Positions 6,448 through 6,865 of a stretch of 6,865 bases of DNA are shown here, piece by piece. The position numbers were made by a program, and so were the translations under genes. Under the pieces are notes generated by a model, which was not told where the DNA came from, made no database searches, and was given only the letters and a program-made list of their open reading frames with translations. Origin of the DNA: an uncultured Parabacteroides sp. Its GTDB lineage: Bacteria > Bacteroidota > Bacteroidia > Bacteroidales > Tannerellaceae. Position 1 is the first letter of the stretch. Each line of letters opens with the position of its first letter. The stretch is taken from positions 1 to 6,865 of the forward strand of contig CAAGLQ010000195.1 in NCBI GenBank assembly GCA_900770835.1, in the 5' to 3' direction.

Positions 6448-6634
6448 AGCATTGCAGGTCTTCTGACTCGCTTCCGGCAGGAGACGCCTTCCCATCCTCT
6501 TCTCTTGAAGACAGTGGCCATAGAATGCCTCAGCCCTTTTCTCTGGAAGCTCACAGCAGCGGGACTGTCCGGGATTCTCACCCGATTCCCTTTTAATCCT
6601 CTCCGCAAAAGAAAGCGGTAAGAGGAACAATGCT
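6448..6634 (-). ncRNA. Cobalamin riboswitch (adenosylcobalamin/B12 aptamer)
   Basis: Read on the minus strand, the region carries the hallmark of class-I-type cobalamin riboswitches: GGGTGAGAATCCCGGACAG followed by TCCCGCTGCTGTGA (complement of 6551-6584), then GCCACTG (complement of 6512-6518), GGGAAGGCG (complement of 6485-6493) and the 3' box GAAGCGAGTCAGAAGACCTGC-like element (complement of 6454-6474). A closing P1 stem AGCATTG/CAATGCT joins 6628-6634 with 6448-6454, giving about 187 nt. Such leaders normally repress vitamin B12 transport or synthesis genes when cobalamin binds. Here the next gene downstream is a beta-barrel protein followed by priA, with no recognisable cobalamin gene in the window. 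The aptamer call is strong; the regulated target is not known. Confidence 0.95.
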
Positions 6635-6640
6635 CGGCGA

Positions 6641-6672
6641 CAAAGATACAATTTTTGTAGGGATATGGCAAA
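6641..6672 (-). promoter_or_regulatory. Promoter of the cobalamin riboswitch transcript
   Basis: On the minus strand TTTG (complement of 6669-6672) is followed after 20 nt by TATCTTTG (complement of 6641-6648), a near-ideal Bacteroidota -33/-7 pair. The predicted start falls a few nucleotides before the first P1 base at 6634, so the transcript would begin almost exactly with the aptamer. Confidence 0.75.
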
Positions 6673-6693
6673 GTGCGGCAATAAAATAATCTC

Positions 6694-6701
6694 TATTTTT
6701 G
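6694..6701 (+). promoter_or_regulatory. Putative -7 box for the right-edge gene
   Basis: TATTTTTG matches TAnnTTTG and lies only 4 nt before the ATG at 6706, so a transcript from it would be almost leaderless. No clear -33 TTTG is seen at the right distance. It is divergent from the riboswitch promoter, with the boxes about 45 bp apart. Confidence 0.4.
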
Positions 6702-6705
6702 CAAC

Positions 6706-6865
6706 ATGGCTAATAGCTTATCAAGAACCAAATATTTTATAACAGATGAAAAGGTACACGCTGTATTGACTCCGCAACAGCACATCAATCTGTTGAAGCG
6801 ATAGGGCATCATCGCTCCAACCCATAAAGAAGGCGGTTCACTGATCTACATAGATCCTCGTGAAC
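6706..6865 (+). pseudogene. Start of an unidentified gene interrupted by an in-frame TAG (partial at window edge)
   Basis: From ATG 6706 the frame reads 32 residues, ending TPQQHINLLKR, then TAG at 6802-6804, and continues open in the same frame as GIIAPTHKEGGSLIYIDPRE to the window end. The downstream part looks like ordinary protein and has no start codon of its own in this frame. A CAG-to-TAG change would explain the stop. Both nadB and the nitroreductase gene end in TAG, so TAG is a normal stop in this genome and general recoding is unlikely. I do not recognise the family. Alternatives are that the real product is a 32-residue peptide, that the frame is chance, or a sequencing error. The gene runs out of the window, so its length is unknown. 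Confidence 0.4.

Noticed and set aside
6247..6681. Minus-strand frames of 144 and 97 residues and plus-strand frames of 100 and 78 residues
   Set aside because: They run through the cobalamin riboswitch and its downstream structures. The base conservation there is explained by RNA structure, not by protein.
6706..6865. Genome-wide TAG recoding as in some gut phages
   Set aside because: nadB and the nitroreductase gene both end at TAG at the expected protein length, so TAG acts as a stop here.

Overview
The window looks like chromosomal DNA of a Bacteroidales bacterium (phylum Bacteroidota). Several upstream regions carry the Bacteroidota -7 promoter box TAnnTTTG, Shine-Dalgarno sequences are mostly weak or absent, and there is a signal-peptide-bearing outer-membrane beta-barrel protein of the PorT-like type common in this phylum. 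I cannot name the genus.

Layout. Positions 1-938 hold no convincing gene. They are a repeat-rich intergenic region with a likely leftward promoter (101-130), several perfect short hairpins (two share a 19-nt TTG-loop design), a REP-like palindrome cluster (310-369), a two-copy direct repeat (372-412), and five tandem copies of a 23-bp unit with an invariant 16-nt core (781-895). Two rightward genes follow, each behind its own TAnnTTTG box: a nitroreductase-family flavoprotein (1004-1552) and L-aspartate oxidase nadB (1644-3218). A strong GC hairpin with a T run (3276-3297) separates nadB from the convergent priA and probably terminates transcription from both sides.

On the minus strand, an outer-membrane beta-barrel gene (6172-5555) lies 9 nt upstream of the primosomal helicase gene priA (5545-3296), so the two are probably cotranscribed. 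Further upstream on the same strand is a well-formed cobalamin riboswitch (6634-6448) with a near-consensus promoter (6672-6641). Between the riboswitch and the barrel gene there is no coding sequence, only structured DNA: a long-range 8-bp stem, an AT-rich palindrome and a 13-bp hairpin resembling a terminator. The riboswitch therefore either controls the barrel-priA operon, which would be an unusual target, or makes a short non-coding transcript, or is a leftover from a rearrangement.

At the right edge a rightward reading frame begins at 6706, a few bases after a TAnnTTTG box. It is interrupted by an in-frame TAG at 6802-6804, after which the frame stays open to the end of the window.

I see no CRISPR array, tRNA, rRNA, insertion sequence or defence system. 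The points most worth a second look are the riboswitch with no cobalamin gene beside it, the interrupted edge gene and the tandem repeat array.
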